Assembly (NCBI GenBank): GCA_947448205.1
Contig: CANFNL010000012.1
Coordinates: 1 to 32,926 of the forward strand
Direction: 5' to 3'
Source: Bacteriovoracaceae bacterium
GTDB lineage: Bacteria > Bdellovibrionota > Bacteriovoracia > Bacteriovoracales > Bacteriovoracaceae
Length of the DNA stretch: 32,926 nucleotides
Positions 19,167 through 29,217 of this stretch are shown piece after piece (position 1 is the first letter of the stretch; every line of letters starts with the position of its first letter). The notes below the pieces were generated by a model. The model made no database searches and had not been told where the DNA came from. It worked only from the letters and a program-made list of their open reading frames with translations. A program made the position numbers and the translations under genes.

Positions 19167-19180
19167 CTCGCCAAAGCGAG
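19167..19180 (-). promoter_or_regulatory. Hairpin/operator-like dyad CTCGC-TTTG-GCGAG just 5' of guaB
   Basis: 5-bp GC-rich perfect stem with 4-nt loop, 12 nt before the guaB ATG, no T-tract. Confidence 0.4.
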
Positions 19181-19221
19181 TGTTTAATGAAGCTGATTAC
19201 GACTAAAGAAAAAATTATCTT

Positions 19222-20253
19222 TTACAATTTTTTTAATTCTTCAATAAGTTTATCGCTTTCTTTATATTCTTTTTTAAAGTCTTTGGCGTACGGAGCTGCG
19301 ACTGTTTCTTTCTCAACTGTTGCTTCTTGCTCTAAAACAGAAGCAGGGGCTCGCGACTTGCTCATTGTTTCGCTAGAAGATGTGGCAAGAGTGCTCATTC
19401 CTTTTTTTTGTCCATAAATATGAACAAAAACGGGAGTGCCTTGTGGTAGTTTTTTTAATGGTTTCATATTTTTTTGAGAAACCTTTTTATCATTGGTTTT
19501 TTTTGATTTCAATGCCAAATTGAGAAGATTATTTTTATAATCTTCAATTAATTTATCTTTTACTTCTATTTTTTTTTCGTCATGAACAGAAGCAATTTTT
19601 CTCTCAATTTTTTCAGCTACTGGCTCTTTGAAAACAGTAACTGAATTTTTATCCATTGGTGTTATACCGGTAAAAAGACCAACTAATTGCGTATAAGTTT
19701 TCTCCCCCACTGGTGTTGGATCTCTCGGCGCTCCTTCTTCATAGGCAGTGTCGATAAAAGAAAAATGACCTTCACTCACATTAAGATTTAAATCTTGTGA
19801 TAGTAAGTTTGAAAGCTTCATTATGCCATTAATAACCATTAATTGAGATTTTCCAATCCCCGCCTCATAAGTCAGAACAGCTTCACCACCTTGGTAACTA
19901 ACTAATGCATTTGCTGTTTTTATTTTATAATCTTCATTCTTATTCAATGATTGAAACCACATATCCCCTGATCTTAATTCAACAGTATTCCCCTTCACAC
20001 TTGCCGAAGATGAATTTCCTAAATGAAAGCGATGATCAGCATTATCTGTAAAGCTCACTTGACCATGGTGTTCGATGACGATTTCCGCTCCTTGCTCGAT
20101 CATATCACCTTTTCTAATCTCACGCGTTTTGCCATTAAAAGAAATAAAGCCCTCCCCCCTTAAATCCACAATCCTTCCAAAAGGTATTGCCCCTGGTTCA
20201 GACGCCATGAGATTTATCGAGAAAATTGCAGCTATAAAAAAAATTTTATTCAT
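19222..20253 (-). CDS. FecR-domain secreted protein
   Basis: MNKIFFIAAIFSINLMA signal peptide; IVDLRGEGFISFNGKTREIRKGDMIEQGAEIVIEHHGQVSFTDN is FecR-like. Start 20253 overlaps the upstream stop by 8 nt (ATGAATAA); ORF extends to 20277. Confidence 0.7.
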   Translation of the reverse strand: MNKIFFIAAIFSINLMASEPGAIPFGRIVDLRGEGFISFNGKTREIRKGDMIEQGAEIVIEHHGQVSFTDNADHRFHLGNSSSASVKGNTVELRSGDMWFQSLNKNEDYKIKTANALVSYQGGEAVLTYEAGIGKSQLMVINGIMKLSNLLSQDLNLNVSEGHFSFIDTAYEEGAPRDPTPVGEKTYTQLVGLFTGITPMDKNSVTVFKEPVAEKIERKIASVHDEKKIEVKDKLIEDYKNNLLNLALKSKKTNDKKVSQKNMKPLKKLPQGTPVFVHIYGQKKGMSTLATSSSETMSKSRAPASVLEQEATVEKETVAAPYAKDFKKEYKESDKLIEELKKL

Positions 20254-21073
20254 TTGTTTTCTCTTCAATTTTTTCATAATACGAACTCAAAATTTTCCAT
20301 TCTGTGGTATTTCTATACTTTTTTCTAAACTCTTCTACTGTAGAAAAAAATTTCTTTTTATCACCTTGCTTTAGATGGGTTAAGCCAACCCATAACTTGG
20401 CACTTCGAAAATATTGTGACGTAGGATACTTAGTCATTAGGGCTTCAAAGTGGCTTAAAGTCCAATCATGGTGAAGGCCACTTTCAAAAGCAGCAATACC
20501 TGCTTTAAAATAGAGCTCATCGTTGATACTTTTGTTATTTGGATAATTATTAACTAACGAATTGTAAAACTGAGCTGCCTTTTCATAATTTTTTTCCTTA
20601 AATTCTTTATCAGCAATTTTCAAAAGATCATCGGAATGCCATTTGTATGTTTTAAATTCAACTAAATCACTTGGAGCATTTTCATGGGCAAGTGCTGTTG
20701 GTTCAACACTGGCAATAGATCGTCCATGCTCATCTGATTTTGCTTCACTATGAGATGATAGTGATTCATGTACATTTTCATTATGAGCGACTTCTGCCGA
20801 CTCTTTTTTCATTTCTTTTTTTGAATTAAATCCATACTTGGCTTCTTGCTTAAGTTTCTCAATTTCAAATTCAAGTCGTCTGACCTCGGCATTTAATTCG
20901 CGATTTTCTCTCGCCAGCTTAAGTGAGACCATTTCATAATGATTCATCATTGCAGCCTTCTCTTCAATTTTTTTTATATCCAGACTGCAAGAAGCCAGCA
21001 GTGGTAATAACAAAAGTGACAATTGAAACTTATTCTTTTTTTCCATAAACTTCTTTCCCATAAAATGAAACAA
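20246..21073 (-). CDS. Tetratricopeptide/CpoB-YbgF-like lipoprotein
   Basis: Lipobox LLASC|S; coiled-coil LARENRELNAEVRRLEFEIEKLKQEA; TPR-like repeats YEKAAQFYNSLVNNYPNN..ELYFKAGIAAFESG. TTG start 21073 has SD AAGGAG; ATG 21061 or 21046 are alternatives. Confidence 0.65.
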   Translation of the reverse strand: MFHFMGKKFMEKKNKFQLSLLLLPLLASCSLDIKKIEEKAAMMNHYEMVSLKLARENRELNAEVRRLEFEIEKLKQEAKYGFNSKKEMKKESAEVAHNENVHESLSSHSEAKSDEHGRSIASVEPTALAHENAPSDLVEFKTYKWHSDDLLKIADKEFKEKNYEKAAQFYNSLVNNYPNNKSINDELYFKAGIAAFESGLHHDWTLSHFEALMTKYPTSQYFRSAKLWVGLTHLKQGDKKKFFSTVEEFRKKYRNTTEWKILSSYYEKIEEKTNE

Positions 21074-21077
21074 CTCC

Positions 21078-21093
21078 AGATCTCCTTAGATCT
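21078..21093 (-). promoter_or_regulatory. Stem-loop AGATCT-AAGG-AGATCT presenting the Shine-Dalgarno in the loop
   Basis: Two 6-bp AGATCT copies flank AAGG; SD AAGGAG overlaps the loop and 3' arm, 8 nt from TTG 21073. Confidence 0.35.
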
Positions 21094-21199
21094 TTCGGAA
21101 GAATAAAAAAAAATTTAAGGCTTATTTAGTCTGAAATTGAAAAAGATCAAATAACTGACAACTGTCATCGGAAAAAATAAGGAGTCTAAATTAAGAGAG

Positions 21200-22531
21200 T
21201 TATTCGTATGTTGGAAGTTGAACGATAAACTTAGTATAGAGCTCACTTCGCTCATAACTTAGCTTCCCTTCGTGAACTTCAACTAATCCTTTAGAAATTG
21301 ACAATCCAAGTCCAGTACCATTGCCAAAAGTTTTTGTAGTAAAAAAAGGTTCAAAGATTTTTTCTTCCAACTCACTGGCGACACCGATTCCACTGTCCCA
21401 GACCTCTATGAAGATCCAACTCTGATCGCTATAGATTTTTACTTTAATTTCCTTAGTACTAGCAAACTCCAGCGCATCGATAGCATTATTCAACAAGTTC
21501 AATACAACCTGTGAGATAAAAGAGGGATAACAAATAATTTGAGCCGTTGGATGATCAATAATTTCAAGTTCAATTCCAGAATTTTTAATCCTATCAATTG
21601 CCAATGCCAAATTATTTTCAATAAGTTCACTGACTTTAATCGAGATCATTTGATCTCCTCTTCCTTCTCTTGCAAAAGTACTAATTCCTTTGACTATTTG
21701 AGAGAGCTTTAAAATAGTTGTCTCAATGTTCTCAACAATGTTGTCACACTTTTCCAAATCCAATTGATCTCTACTTAAAAGATTTCTGATTTGATGAAGT
21801 TTACCCTGGATAGTAAATAAGGGATTATTAATATCATGTGCTAAATTAGATGCCATTTTTCCCAATGATTGAAACTTTGCACTTTCAAGTAATAAATCTT
21901 TTTGTTTTAAAACTTCTCGCTGCAGGTGCTCATTAAGGGCTACAAAAATAAAAGTCATAATAAAACAAAAAGCCAGTATCAGACAAAAAAAGACAAAAAA
22001 AACAATGCTAAAATTTAAATATCTCTTGACAGGATCGTTCAAGCTATCGAGCTTAAATAGACTTATGCCGATAAAGATTAAGAAATTTACTACTGCAAAA
22101 TAAAAACTAAAATAAGTTCTGAAATAAAAAGCAATCATTAAAAAAATAGGAAGAAGCCAAATAGCACCAAAAATACCAAGCCCAGAAGAATAGGAAGTCA
22201 AGTAGACAACAATATCTAACATGAGCACTTGCAAGACTGCACTTATAAATAATTTTTTTTCAAAAAATTTAAAATCCGTTTGTGATTTTAAGTAGTACAT
22301 ATGAACAATTAAAATCAAACCGCTAAATAAAATTCCAATATGTATGAAGTGAGAAATATTTAAAAAGTAAACAGCACCCCAGAGAAGGGTGATTATAAAG
22401 AAACTAATTATATTCGTAGCAATAACTATTCTTGCACGATAGAAAACTGAGGCTTCCACTGAAGCATCTAAATGAGCTGGTAAAAAGGCATCCAAAGGCT
22501 TTAGGAGTTTTGGAAATAATGACTCTTTCAT
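21200..22531 (-). CDS. Membrane sensor histidine kinase (orphan)
   Basis: About six N-terminal TM helices; H box [25 protein letters not shown] box [15 protein letters not shown] boxes [23 protein letters not shown]. No response regulator adjacent. Confidence 0.88.
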   Translation of the reverse strand: MKESLFPKLLKPLDAFLPAHLDASVEASVFYRARIVIATNIISFFIITLLWGAVYFLNISHFIHIGILFSGLILIVHMYYLKSQTDFKFFEKKLFISAVLQVLMLDIVVYLTSYSSGLGIFGAIWLLPIFLMIAFYFRTYFSFYFAVVNFLIFIGISLFKLDSLNDPVKRYLNFSIVFFVFFCLILAFCFIMTFIFVALNEHLQREVLKQKDLLLESAKFQSLGKMASNLAHDINNPLFTIQGKLHQIRNLLSRDQLDLEKCDNIVENIETTILKLSQIVKGISTFAREGRGDQMISIKVSELIENNLALAIDRIKNSGIELEIIDHPTAQIICYPSFISQVVLNLLNNAIDALEFASTKEIKVKIYSDQSWIFIEVWDSGIGVASELEEKIFEPFFTTKTFGNGTGLGLSISKGLVEVHEGKLSYERSELYTKFIVQLPTYE

Positions 22532-22677
22532 TTTGAATATAAGTATCTTTAATACGCCATTCTTTGTAAAGTTAGACCTGCGTTAGAAGCGGATTTACTC
22601 ATTTGTTTTTACATAATAAACATTGGATAATAAATGTCTTGCAGTATCAGTAATAGTTTAAATAATTTGGGGAATTT

Positions 22678-24894
22678 ATGACATCATTTTTTTTAAGTGC
22701 GCTACTTGCCATTACAATACTTCTTGCTCCCAAAAATGCCTTTCCTGACGAGAGCGTGCCCGAAAAACCCGTTAAATTAGCCATACAAAATTTTAGCCTG
22801 GAAAATAAAACATATATTGCCATAAGTTTTGAAAATTATCCGGGCTGGCATACCTATTGGAAAAATCCTGGCGATGCTGGTCTTGCTCTTAAAAATCTCT
22901 TCACTATAAAAAAGAAAGAAATTAAAATCAAAGAAGAAGAATGGCCGGCGCCCAAGCGTTTCATAGAAAATGGAACACAATGGGCTTATGGCTACACTGG
23001 AAGTTATACCCTTTTTTATCAACTTGAAAAAAATGATCTTAACAAGCTTGCGGGAAAAGAAATTAATTTAACTTCTACATGGCTAGTGTGCAAGCATATT
23101 TGCATTCCTGGTCAAAAAGAGCTGACTTTTAAAATTATTTCCGGAAAATTAATCACGAATACCCCAGATGTTTCTTCCCCACTTTCAGAGCTTGCTTTAA
23201 CTTCCCGCTTTATGAATCTTCCTAAAATTTCACCAATTCCAGAATATTTCGATATTAAACTGGCCAAAGGTAATAAGGAAAAAACTTTGGTTATTACTTA
23301 TGAAGTTAAGAAAACTACTGATGCATCCTATTTAAAAGATGCTAACTTAATGTACTCGTTCCCTTCTCCTCCTTTTGATTTCCAACACGAAAATCTCATC
23401 ATCAAAGAAGCAAGTTTATCTGGAATTGTCGAAATAAACTGGGACGGAGAATACCAAAACCCACCAGTAACGCTTCCACTTAATGGCAAATTTGAAAAGC
23501 CCTATCTCTTAAAATTTTTACTTAATGATCCTATTTTAAGAAAAGAAATCATCATTGAAAAAAAATTTGATTCTTTTAATGTATCAACTCCAGCACTCAC
23601 TCCCACAATTACCCAACAGTCTTCTGAAAATAAAGTACTAAATAAAGATAGTAAAGGGGTGCAACTCGCAACAAACAACACTGCAAGTAATTCACTTTTT
23701 TATTATCTCATTTTAGCTTTTTTTGGGGGGTTAATCCTAAACGTTATGCCATGTGTTTTGCCTGTTATTTCATTGAAGTTATTTGGCCTTGTCAAATACC
23801 GAAATGAATCAAGAAAACTTATCCTCAGGCATAATTTTTTTTACACTCTAGGAATACTTACAACTTTTATTGTTTTTGCTTCGATTATCTTGGCGCTAAA
23901 ATCACTCGGCACTCAAGTTGGATGGGGCTTTCAACTTCAATCTCCCAATTTTATAGCTGTGACAATTATCGCACTTTTTATTTTTTCACTCAATATGTTT
24001 GGACTCTTTGAATTTTCTACTCCAGGTGGAAAAATTCTAGGTAATTTCCAAACACAAGATGGATTAGTTGGTGATTTTTTTAGCGGAGTGCTGGCAACAA
24101 TTCTCTCAACTCCATGTAGTGCACCTTTTTTAGGAACAGCACTGACTTTTGCTTTCACCTCATCTAATCTTTCAATTTTTTTAATTTTTATTATGATTGG
24201 ACTTGGTCTAGCCTTCCCTTTTATTCTGACAGCTTTTTTTCCTGCTCTGGTCTCATTTCTCCCACGCCCTGGCAATTGGATGAATACTTTAAAAAAAATC
24301 TTAGGACTAACTTTACTGTTAACCATCTTATGGTTATTTGATGTATATAATGCCTTAGTAGACGGCCAATCACATTTAATAAAACTTGCGACCTGTCTGC
24401 TTTTTATTTTTGCTGGTATTGCTATTTTGAAAAAAGAAAAATGGATAGGTTTTGTTTCATTACTTATTGCCCTTGGTTTTTTTGTCAACCTAAGCTCCAC
24501 AACCCTCATTTCTGGAAATGACGAGCAAACAGCTTTAATTCGCGACAAAAAAGCCAAAGGATTAAATTGGGAAGCTTGGTCATACGAAAAGATGAAAGAG
24601 TATAAAGAGAACCAAGAAATTGTCTTTATGGATTTTACGGCAAAGTGGTGCTTTACGTGTAAAATAAACGAACGTTTAGTTTTAGATACTGATGAATTCA
24701 AAAAATTTGTGACTGAAAATAATTTTAAATTATTAATTGGCGATTGGACAAAAAGGGATGAAGTCATAGGAAGCTTTCTTAGACAAAATAAACTAGTAGG
24801 GGTTCCAGCTTATTTTATTTTGAAAAAAGATGGAAGCCTTATCAATCTTGGCGAAACCGTAAGCATCGGAAGAATCAAAGAGCAGCTTAATTAA
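22678..24894 (+). CDS. dsbD: Thiol:disulfide interchange protein, DsbD/ScsB-like (N-terminal domain, TM core, C-terminal thioredoxin-like)
   Basis: WHTYWKNPGDAG and WLVCKHICIPG (DsbD N-terminal, ScsB-type), TM cysteine motifs NVMPCVLPVISLK and STPCSAPFLGTAL, C-terminal FTAKWCFTCKIN. Confidence 0.85.
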   Translation: MTSFFLSALLAITILLAPKNAFPDESVPEKPVKLAIQNFSLENKTYIAISFENYPGWHTYWKNPGDAGLALKNLFTIKKKEIKIKEEEWPAPKRFIENGTQWAYGYTGSYTLFYQLEKNDLNKLAGKEINLTSTWLVCKHICIPGQKELTFKIISGKLITNTPDVSSPLSELALTSRFMNLPKISPIPEYFDIKLAKGNKEKTLVITYEVKKTTDASYLKDANLMYSFPSPPFDFQHENLIIKEASLSGIVEINWDGEYQNPPVTLPLNGKFEKPYLLKFLLNDPILRKEIIIEKKFDSFNVSTPALTPTITQQSSENKVLNKDSKGVQLATNNTASNSLFYYLILAFFGGLILNVMPCVLPVISLKLFGLVKYRNESRKLILRHNFFYTLGILTTFIVFASIILALKSLGTQVGWGFQLQSPNFIAVTIIALFIFSLNMFGLFEFSTPGGKILGNFQTQDGLVGDFFSGVLATILSTPCSAPFLGTALTFAFTSSNLSIFLIFIMIGLGLAFPFILTAFFPALVSFLPRPGNWMNTLKKILGLTLLLTILWLFDVYNALVDGQSHLIKLATCLLFIFAGIAILKKEKWIGFVSLLIALGFFVNLSSTTLISGNDEQTALIRDKKAKGLNWEAWSYEKMKEYKENQEIVFMDFTAKWCFTCKINERLVLDTDEFKKFVTENNFKLLIGDWTKRDEVIGSFLRQNKLVGVPAYFILKKDGSLINLGETVSIGRIKEQLN

Positions 24895-24897
24895 AAA

Positions 24898-25935
24898 TTA
24901 TTCAAACCTCGAATGAGATTTCATAATTCTGGAAATAACTTCTCGTGGTGAATGATTTTCATAAAGAACATCATACACTCCATTGAATATAGAAGCTCTA
25001 ATATCAAAACGCTCACTTATAAAATGAGCAGCTTTTGCAGTTTTGTACCCTTCAACAATAGATCGTTGCGATTGAATAATATCAATCGCCTTTCTCCCAC
25101 GGGCCAGCTCCAAACCAAAAGTTTTATTTCGTGAAAGATCTCCGGTAGTCGTAAGGATCAAATCCCCCATTCCAGAAAGTCCATAAAAAGTTTCAGGCCT
25201 GGCATTATAAACAGTTCCAAATCTTAGCATTTCCGCGATGCCTCTGGTGATCATTGCAGCTCGAGTGTTATGATTATAACCTAAACCTTCAATGACTCCT
25301 CCAGCGATGGCAAGAATATTTTTTAAGGCTCCACCCAAAAGAACGCCTTTTACATCATAACTAGCGAGAGCTTTAAAGTAGGGAGTATTCACCATGGAAA
25401 TAACATTTTCTAAAACGAGCTTAGATCTTCCCGCTATTGTTACTAAGGTAATCTGCTCTTGCATAATTTCGTGAGCAAACGAAGGACCTGAGAGAAAGCA
25501 AAACTGATCTTTAAAATGAGGGTAAGTATCATATAAAAGATCATCTGATAATTCTAAAGTTTCTGGATCAATCCCTTTTGAGAGTGAGAGAATTGGAATT
25601 CCTTTTACCAAATAACCTAAAAATCTATCGTAATTATCTTTAAAATACTCTGAAACTCCCCCAGAAGGAAGTGCAGAAACAATTAGCTCAATATCGCACT
25701 CATTGCGTGGCTCTACTTCATCCCAGCTAAGGGCCGCATCGATATTGGATGCAATTTTTAAGCCTGGCAAATACACCGAGTTCTCTCCACTTTTAATAGC
25801 AAGATAAATATCCTCTGAACGAACTTTTAAAATAACTTTTTCAAAATTCGAAGCTAAGACTTGAGCGATAGATGTTCCAAAAGCTCCTGCACCAATGACT
25901 AAGGCAATTTTATTTTTTTTTACAGATTGGTTCAT
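24898..25935 (-). CDS. gpsA: Glycerol-3-phosphate dehydrogenase [NAD(P)+]
   Basis: VIGAGAFGTSIAQVLA; LSKGIDPETLELSDDL; LSGPSFAHEI; GALKNILAIAGGVIEGLGYNHNTRAAMITRG; GLSGMGDLILTTTGDLSRN. Confidence 0.96.
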   Translation of the reverse strand: MNQSVKKNKIALVIGAGAFGTSIAQVLASNFEKVILKVRSEDIYLAIKSGENSVYLPGLKIASNIDAALSWDEVEPRNECDIELIVSALPSGGVSEYFKDNYDRFLGYLVKGIPILSLSKGIDPETLELSDDLLYDTYPHFKDQFCFLSGPSFAHEIMQEQITLVTIAGRSKLVLENVISMVNTPYFKALASYDVKGVLLGGALKNILAIAGGVIEGLGYNHNTRAAMITRGIAEMLRFGTVYNARPETFYGLSGMGDLILTTTGDLSRNKTFGLELARGRKAIDIIQSQRSIVEGYKTAKAAHFISERFDIRASIFNGVYDVLYENHSPREVISRIMKSHSRFE

Positions 25936-26237
25936 AATGAGATAATTCCTTTTATCACCGAAACCGTTTTATAAATTTTAATTATTTCATCACTAGAATT
26001 AAAAACTTTTTTAGCTGAAACACTTATATATTTCCCGCCACTCGAAGCTCTCTCATCAACATCCATTCCATCCAGAATTTTTAGTAGGTTTTGAACTTCA
26101 TTCACAGGGACTATAAACTTAAAAAGATAGACAGAAGGAAACTCGACTGTTTCATCCATCACCATTTTTAATTTCCACATTTTTTCAGCCAATAGTTCTT
26201 CTGATTTTCCTAATTTTTCGCTCATTAGAATTCCCAA
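25932..26237 (-). CDS. DUF493 (YbeD-like) family protein
   Basis: FPSVYLFKFIVPVN...SSGGKYISVSAKKVFNSSDEIIKIYKTVSVIKGIISL resembles DUF493. Likely start 26225 (MSEKLGK; TAATG overlap with kdsC) or 26237. Confidence 0.65.
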   Translation of the reverse strand: MGILMSEKLGKSEELLAEKMWKLKMVMDETVEFPSVYLFKFIVPVNEVQNLLKILDGMDVDERASSGGKYISVSAKKVFNSSDEIIKIYKTVSVIKGIISL

Positions 26238-26785
26238 ATTTTCACTGGAAGCTCTTGAGCATAGCGAAGAATGTCCATCACTTCTCTAGCACAAGCATCA
26301 CCAGCTTCGCGGTGAGTGATGTAATCAACAATTTCTTGAATTTCAAAACTGGCATTGGGAACAGTAGCAGAAAAACCAACACGTTTTAAAATTGGTACAT
26401 CTATAAATTCATCCCCCATAAAAAGAATTTCTTCATCCTTATACCCCATGGCCAAAATCGATTTATAAGCTTCTCTTTTATCTTCGTTGCCTAAAAAAAC
26501 AAAATCTAACTTTAAAGTATCTACAAATCGCTTTCTCATTCCGATGCTATCGCCACCAGATATAATACCTACTTTAATTCCAGCATCTCTTAAAATTTTA
26601 AATCCATAGCCGTCATGAATATGGCACGTTCGATTAAAACCAATATCTTCTCCCCACCAGGTTATTCCGCCATCAGTGAGAATTCCATCGATATCAAAAA
26701 CACAGACTTTTATTTTAGAGAGTTTGTCTTTAAAATGTAATGCCATTTCTTTGAGTCTAACTTTTTCATAAAGTGGCTTAGCCAT
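26225..26785 (-). CDS. kdsC: 3-deoxy-D-manno-octulosonate 8-phosphate phosphatase
   Basis: VFDIDGILTDGGI, HDGYGFKILRDAGIKVGIISGGDS, FMGDEFIDVPILKRVGFSATVPNA; located next to kdsA. Confidence 0.9.
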   Translation of the reverse strand: MAKPLYEKVRLKEMALHFKDKLSKIKVCVFDIDGILTDGGITWWGEDIGFNRTCHIHDGYGFKILRDAGIKVGIISGGDSIGMRKRFVDTLKLDFVFLGNEDKREAYKSILAMGYKDEEILFMGDEFIDVPILKRVGFSATVPNASFEIQEIVDYITHREAGDACAREVMDILRYAQELPVKIWEF

Positions 26786-26787
26786 AA

Positions 26788-27588
26788 TTATACTACCTCA
26801 TAAATTCTAAGTAACTGCTCTACTACTGACTTGATTTGATCCAGTGGCAGGCTTGTAGCTGAATCGGAAAGTGCCTGATCAGGATTAGGATGAGTTTCCA
26901 TAAATAGACCATCTGCACCAGCAGCGATAGCCGCTCTTGCCAAAACTAAAATCTGTTCACGCTTTCCACCGGTAGCTGTTCCAAGCCCACCTGGACGTTG
27001 AACACAATGAGTGGCATCGTGAATAGCCTTTACTCCAAAACTTTTCATGATTTGAAATGAAGCCATATCAACTACTAAATTATTATATCCAAAACTCGAT
27101 CCCCTTTCAGTTAGGAGTATTTGATTTTTAGGCAAAAAAGTTGTGGCTTTATCAACGATGTTTTTTGTTTCCTCGGGAGATAAGAACTGACCTTTTTTAA
27201 CTTTTAAAATTCTTCCGAATTTGGCACAAGCTTCAGCACCGGCGGCAATCATATCAGTTTGTCGGCATAAAAAAGCTGGGACTTGTAAAACATCGACAAC
27301 AGTTGCAAGCTTCATCGCCTGAGTAGTTTCATGAAAATCAGTAAGCACTGGTAATCCAAATGTGTCTTTTACTTTTTTAAGAATTCTCATGCCCTCATCA
27401 ATACCAGGGCCTCGATAAGAGTTTATCGAAGTACGATTAGCTTTATCGAAACTTCCTTTGTAAGTAAGCGTGATTTGATTTTTAAATGGCTCTAAATCTT
27501 TTATAAGTCTCTCTGCAATACTTAGAGCAAGCTCTTCACTTTCTAAAACGCATGAACCAATAAAAAGTTCTAATTTGGGTTTTGTCAT
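26788..27588 (-). CDS. kdsA: 3-deoxy-8-phosphooctulonate synthase
   Basis: SCVLESEE, YKGSFDKANRTSINSYRGPG, DFHE, VLQVPAFLCRQTD, HDATHCVQRPGG, METHPNPDQALSD. Confidence 0.97.
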   Translation of the reverse strand: MTKPKLELFIGSCVLESEELALSIAERLIKDLEPFKNQITLTYKGSFDKANRTSINSYRGPGIDEGMRILKKVKDTFGLPVLTDFHETTQAMKLATVVDVLQVPAFLCRQTDMIAAGAEACAKFGRILKVKKGQFLSPEETKNIVDKATTFLPKNQILLTERGSSFGYNNLVVDMASFQIMKSFGVKAIHDATHCVQRPGGLGTATGGKREQILVLARAAIAAGADGLFMETHPNPDQALSDSATSLPLDQIKSVVEQLLRIYEVV

Positions 27589-27591
27589 AAA

Positions 27592-29217
27592 TTATTTCCT
27601 TAGGCGATCTGACTCTTCAATAAATGCTTTAAATAATGGGTGAGGAGAAAAGGGTTTTGATTTAAATTCTGGGTGGTATTGGCAAGCAATAAAAAAAGGA
27701 TGATTTTTAAGCTCAATCACTTCGACCAAATTTAATACTTTATTAAATCCCGAAACCCTAAGTCCTGCATTTGATAATTTATCAAGATACATGTTATTAA
27801 CCTCAAGGCGGTGACGGTGACGTTCATGAATATTTTCTGTTCCGTAAATTTTGTGGGCTAACGAGCCTGCTTCCAGAGTGCACTCATAACTTCCTAAGCG
27901 CATATTGCCACCTTTGGTCCCTGTACTTTTTTGGCCTTCCATATAATGAATGAGATGGGATCCCCCACTTTGAAATTCTTCTGATGTAGCATCGGAAATC
28001 TTTGCGACATGGCGAGCATATTCTATAACTGCTAATTGCAAGCCTAAGCAAATTCCAAAGAAAGGAATTTTATTTTCTCTGGCATATTCAATCGCCCTGA
28101 TTTTTCCTTCAGTTCCTCTACTACCAAAACCACCTGGTACTAAAATGCCCTGCACTTCTCTAAAAACTATAGTTAAATCAGCATTATTTTCTAGTTGTTC
28201 CGAGTCGATATAAACTGGTTTAAATTTTAATTGATTAGCAATAGCTCCGTGATTAAGCGCTTCATCGAGAGATTTATAGGATTCGATTAGATCGGTATAT
28301 TTTCCAACAATACCAATTTTTATTTCTCTAAGAGGATGTGCAAAATTATAAACAACCTTTTCCAGATCAGCGACTTTTGGTTCTGGTGCCCAAATTCCTA
28401 GAAGCTCACTGACTCTTTCATCCAAACCTTGCAAGTGAAATTCTAAAGGAACTTTATATATGGAATCTAAATCAATTGATTGAAAAACATTTTTTTTCCC
28501 AACATTACAAAATCGAGATATTTTATCAAGTGTATCTTCATCTACTGCACGATCAGAACGACAAATAATTATTTGAGGTGAAAGTCCTTGAGACATTAAC
28601 TCCTTCACCGAGTGTTGCGCCGGCTTTGATTTCAACTCTCCAGCCGCTGCAATGTAAGGAAGGAGAACTAAATGGATAAAAAGAACATTCCCAGCACCTT
28701 CATCGTGGGCCAATTGTCGAATCGATTCTATAAAGGGTAATGATTCAATATCGCCAACAGTTCCACCAATTTCACCAATGAGAAGATCAGCATTATCAGC
28801 GGCAATCTGAATTCTTCTTTTTATTTCATCAGTCACATGAGGAACTACTTGAACTGTTTTTCCTAAATATTTTCCCTCGCGCTCATTTTCAATAACTTTT
28901 AAATAAACTTGCCCAGTTGTAAAATTACTTTCACGCTTGAGTGTAAGTGAAGTAAATCGTTCGTAATGACCAAGATCGAGATCAGTTTCAGCTCCATCGT
29001 CGGTTACAAAAACTTCTCCATGTTGAGTTGGGCTCATAGTTCCAGGATCAACATTTATATAGGGATCCATTTTTAGCATCGAAACTTTTATGCCTCTTCT
29101 TTCTAAAAGGCTGGCAATACTAGCGGCAGCTAACCCTTTTCCCAGAGAACTTGCGACTCCTCCAGTGATAAAAATAAATTTTTTATGCTTTTTTGTTATT
29201 TCATTTTTCTCTGCCAT
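27592..29217 (-). CDS. pyrG: CTP synthase
   Basis: KFIFITGGVASSLGKGLAAASI, KMDPYINVDPGTMSPTQHGEVFVTDDGAETDLDLGHYERF, GATase GICLGLQLA, YHPEFKSKP. Confidence 0.98.
   Translation of the reverse strand: MAEKNEITKKHKKFIFITGGVASSLGKGLAAASIASLLERRGIKVSMLKMDPYINVDPGTMSPTQHGEVFVTDDGAETDLDLGHYERFTSLTLKRESNFTTGQVYLKVIENEREGKYLGKTVQVVPHVTDEIKRRIQIAADNADLLIGEIGGTVGDIESLPFIESIRQLAHDEGAGNVLFIHLVLLPYIAAAGELKSKPAQHSVKELMSQGLSPQIIICRSDRAVDEDTLDKISRFCNVGKKNVFQSIDLDSIYKVPLEFHLQGLDERVSELLGIWAPEPKVADLEKVVYNFAHPLREIKIGIVGKYTDLIESYKSLDEALNHGAIANQLKFKPVYIDSEQLENNADLTIVFREVQGILVPGGFGSRGTEGKIRAIEYARENKIPFFGICLGLQLAVIEYARHVAKISDATSEEFQSGGSHLIHYMEGQKSTGTKGGNMRLGSYECTLEAGSLAHKIYGTENIHERHRHRLEVNNMYLDKLSNAGLRVSGFNKVLNLVEVIELKNHPFFIACQYHPEFKSKPFSPHPLFKAFIEESDRLRK

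Noticed and set aside
23937-24767. 276-aa ORF antisense to dsbD
   Set aside because: Entirely inside a well-supported dsbD; Ser/Lys/Ile-rich translation with no recognisable domain, typical of an antisense shadow ORF.
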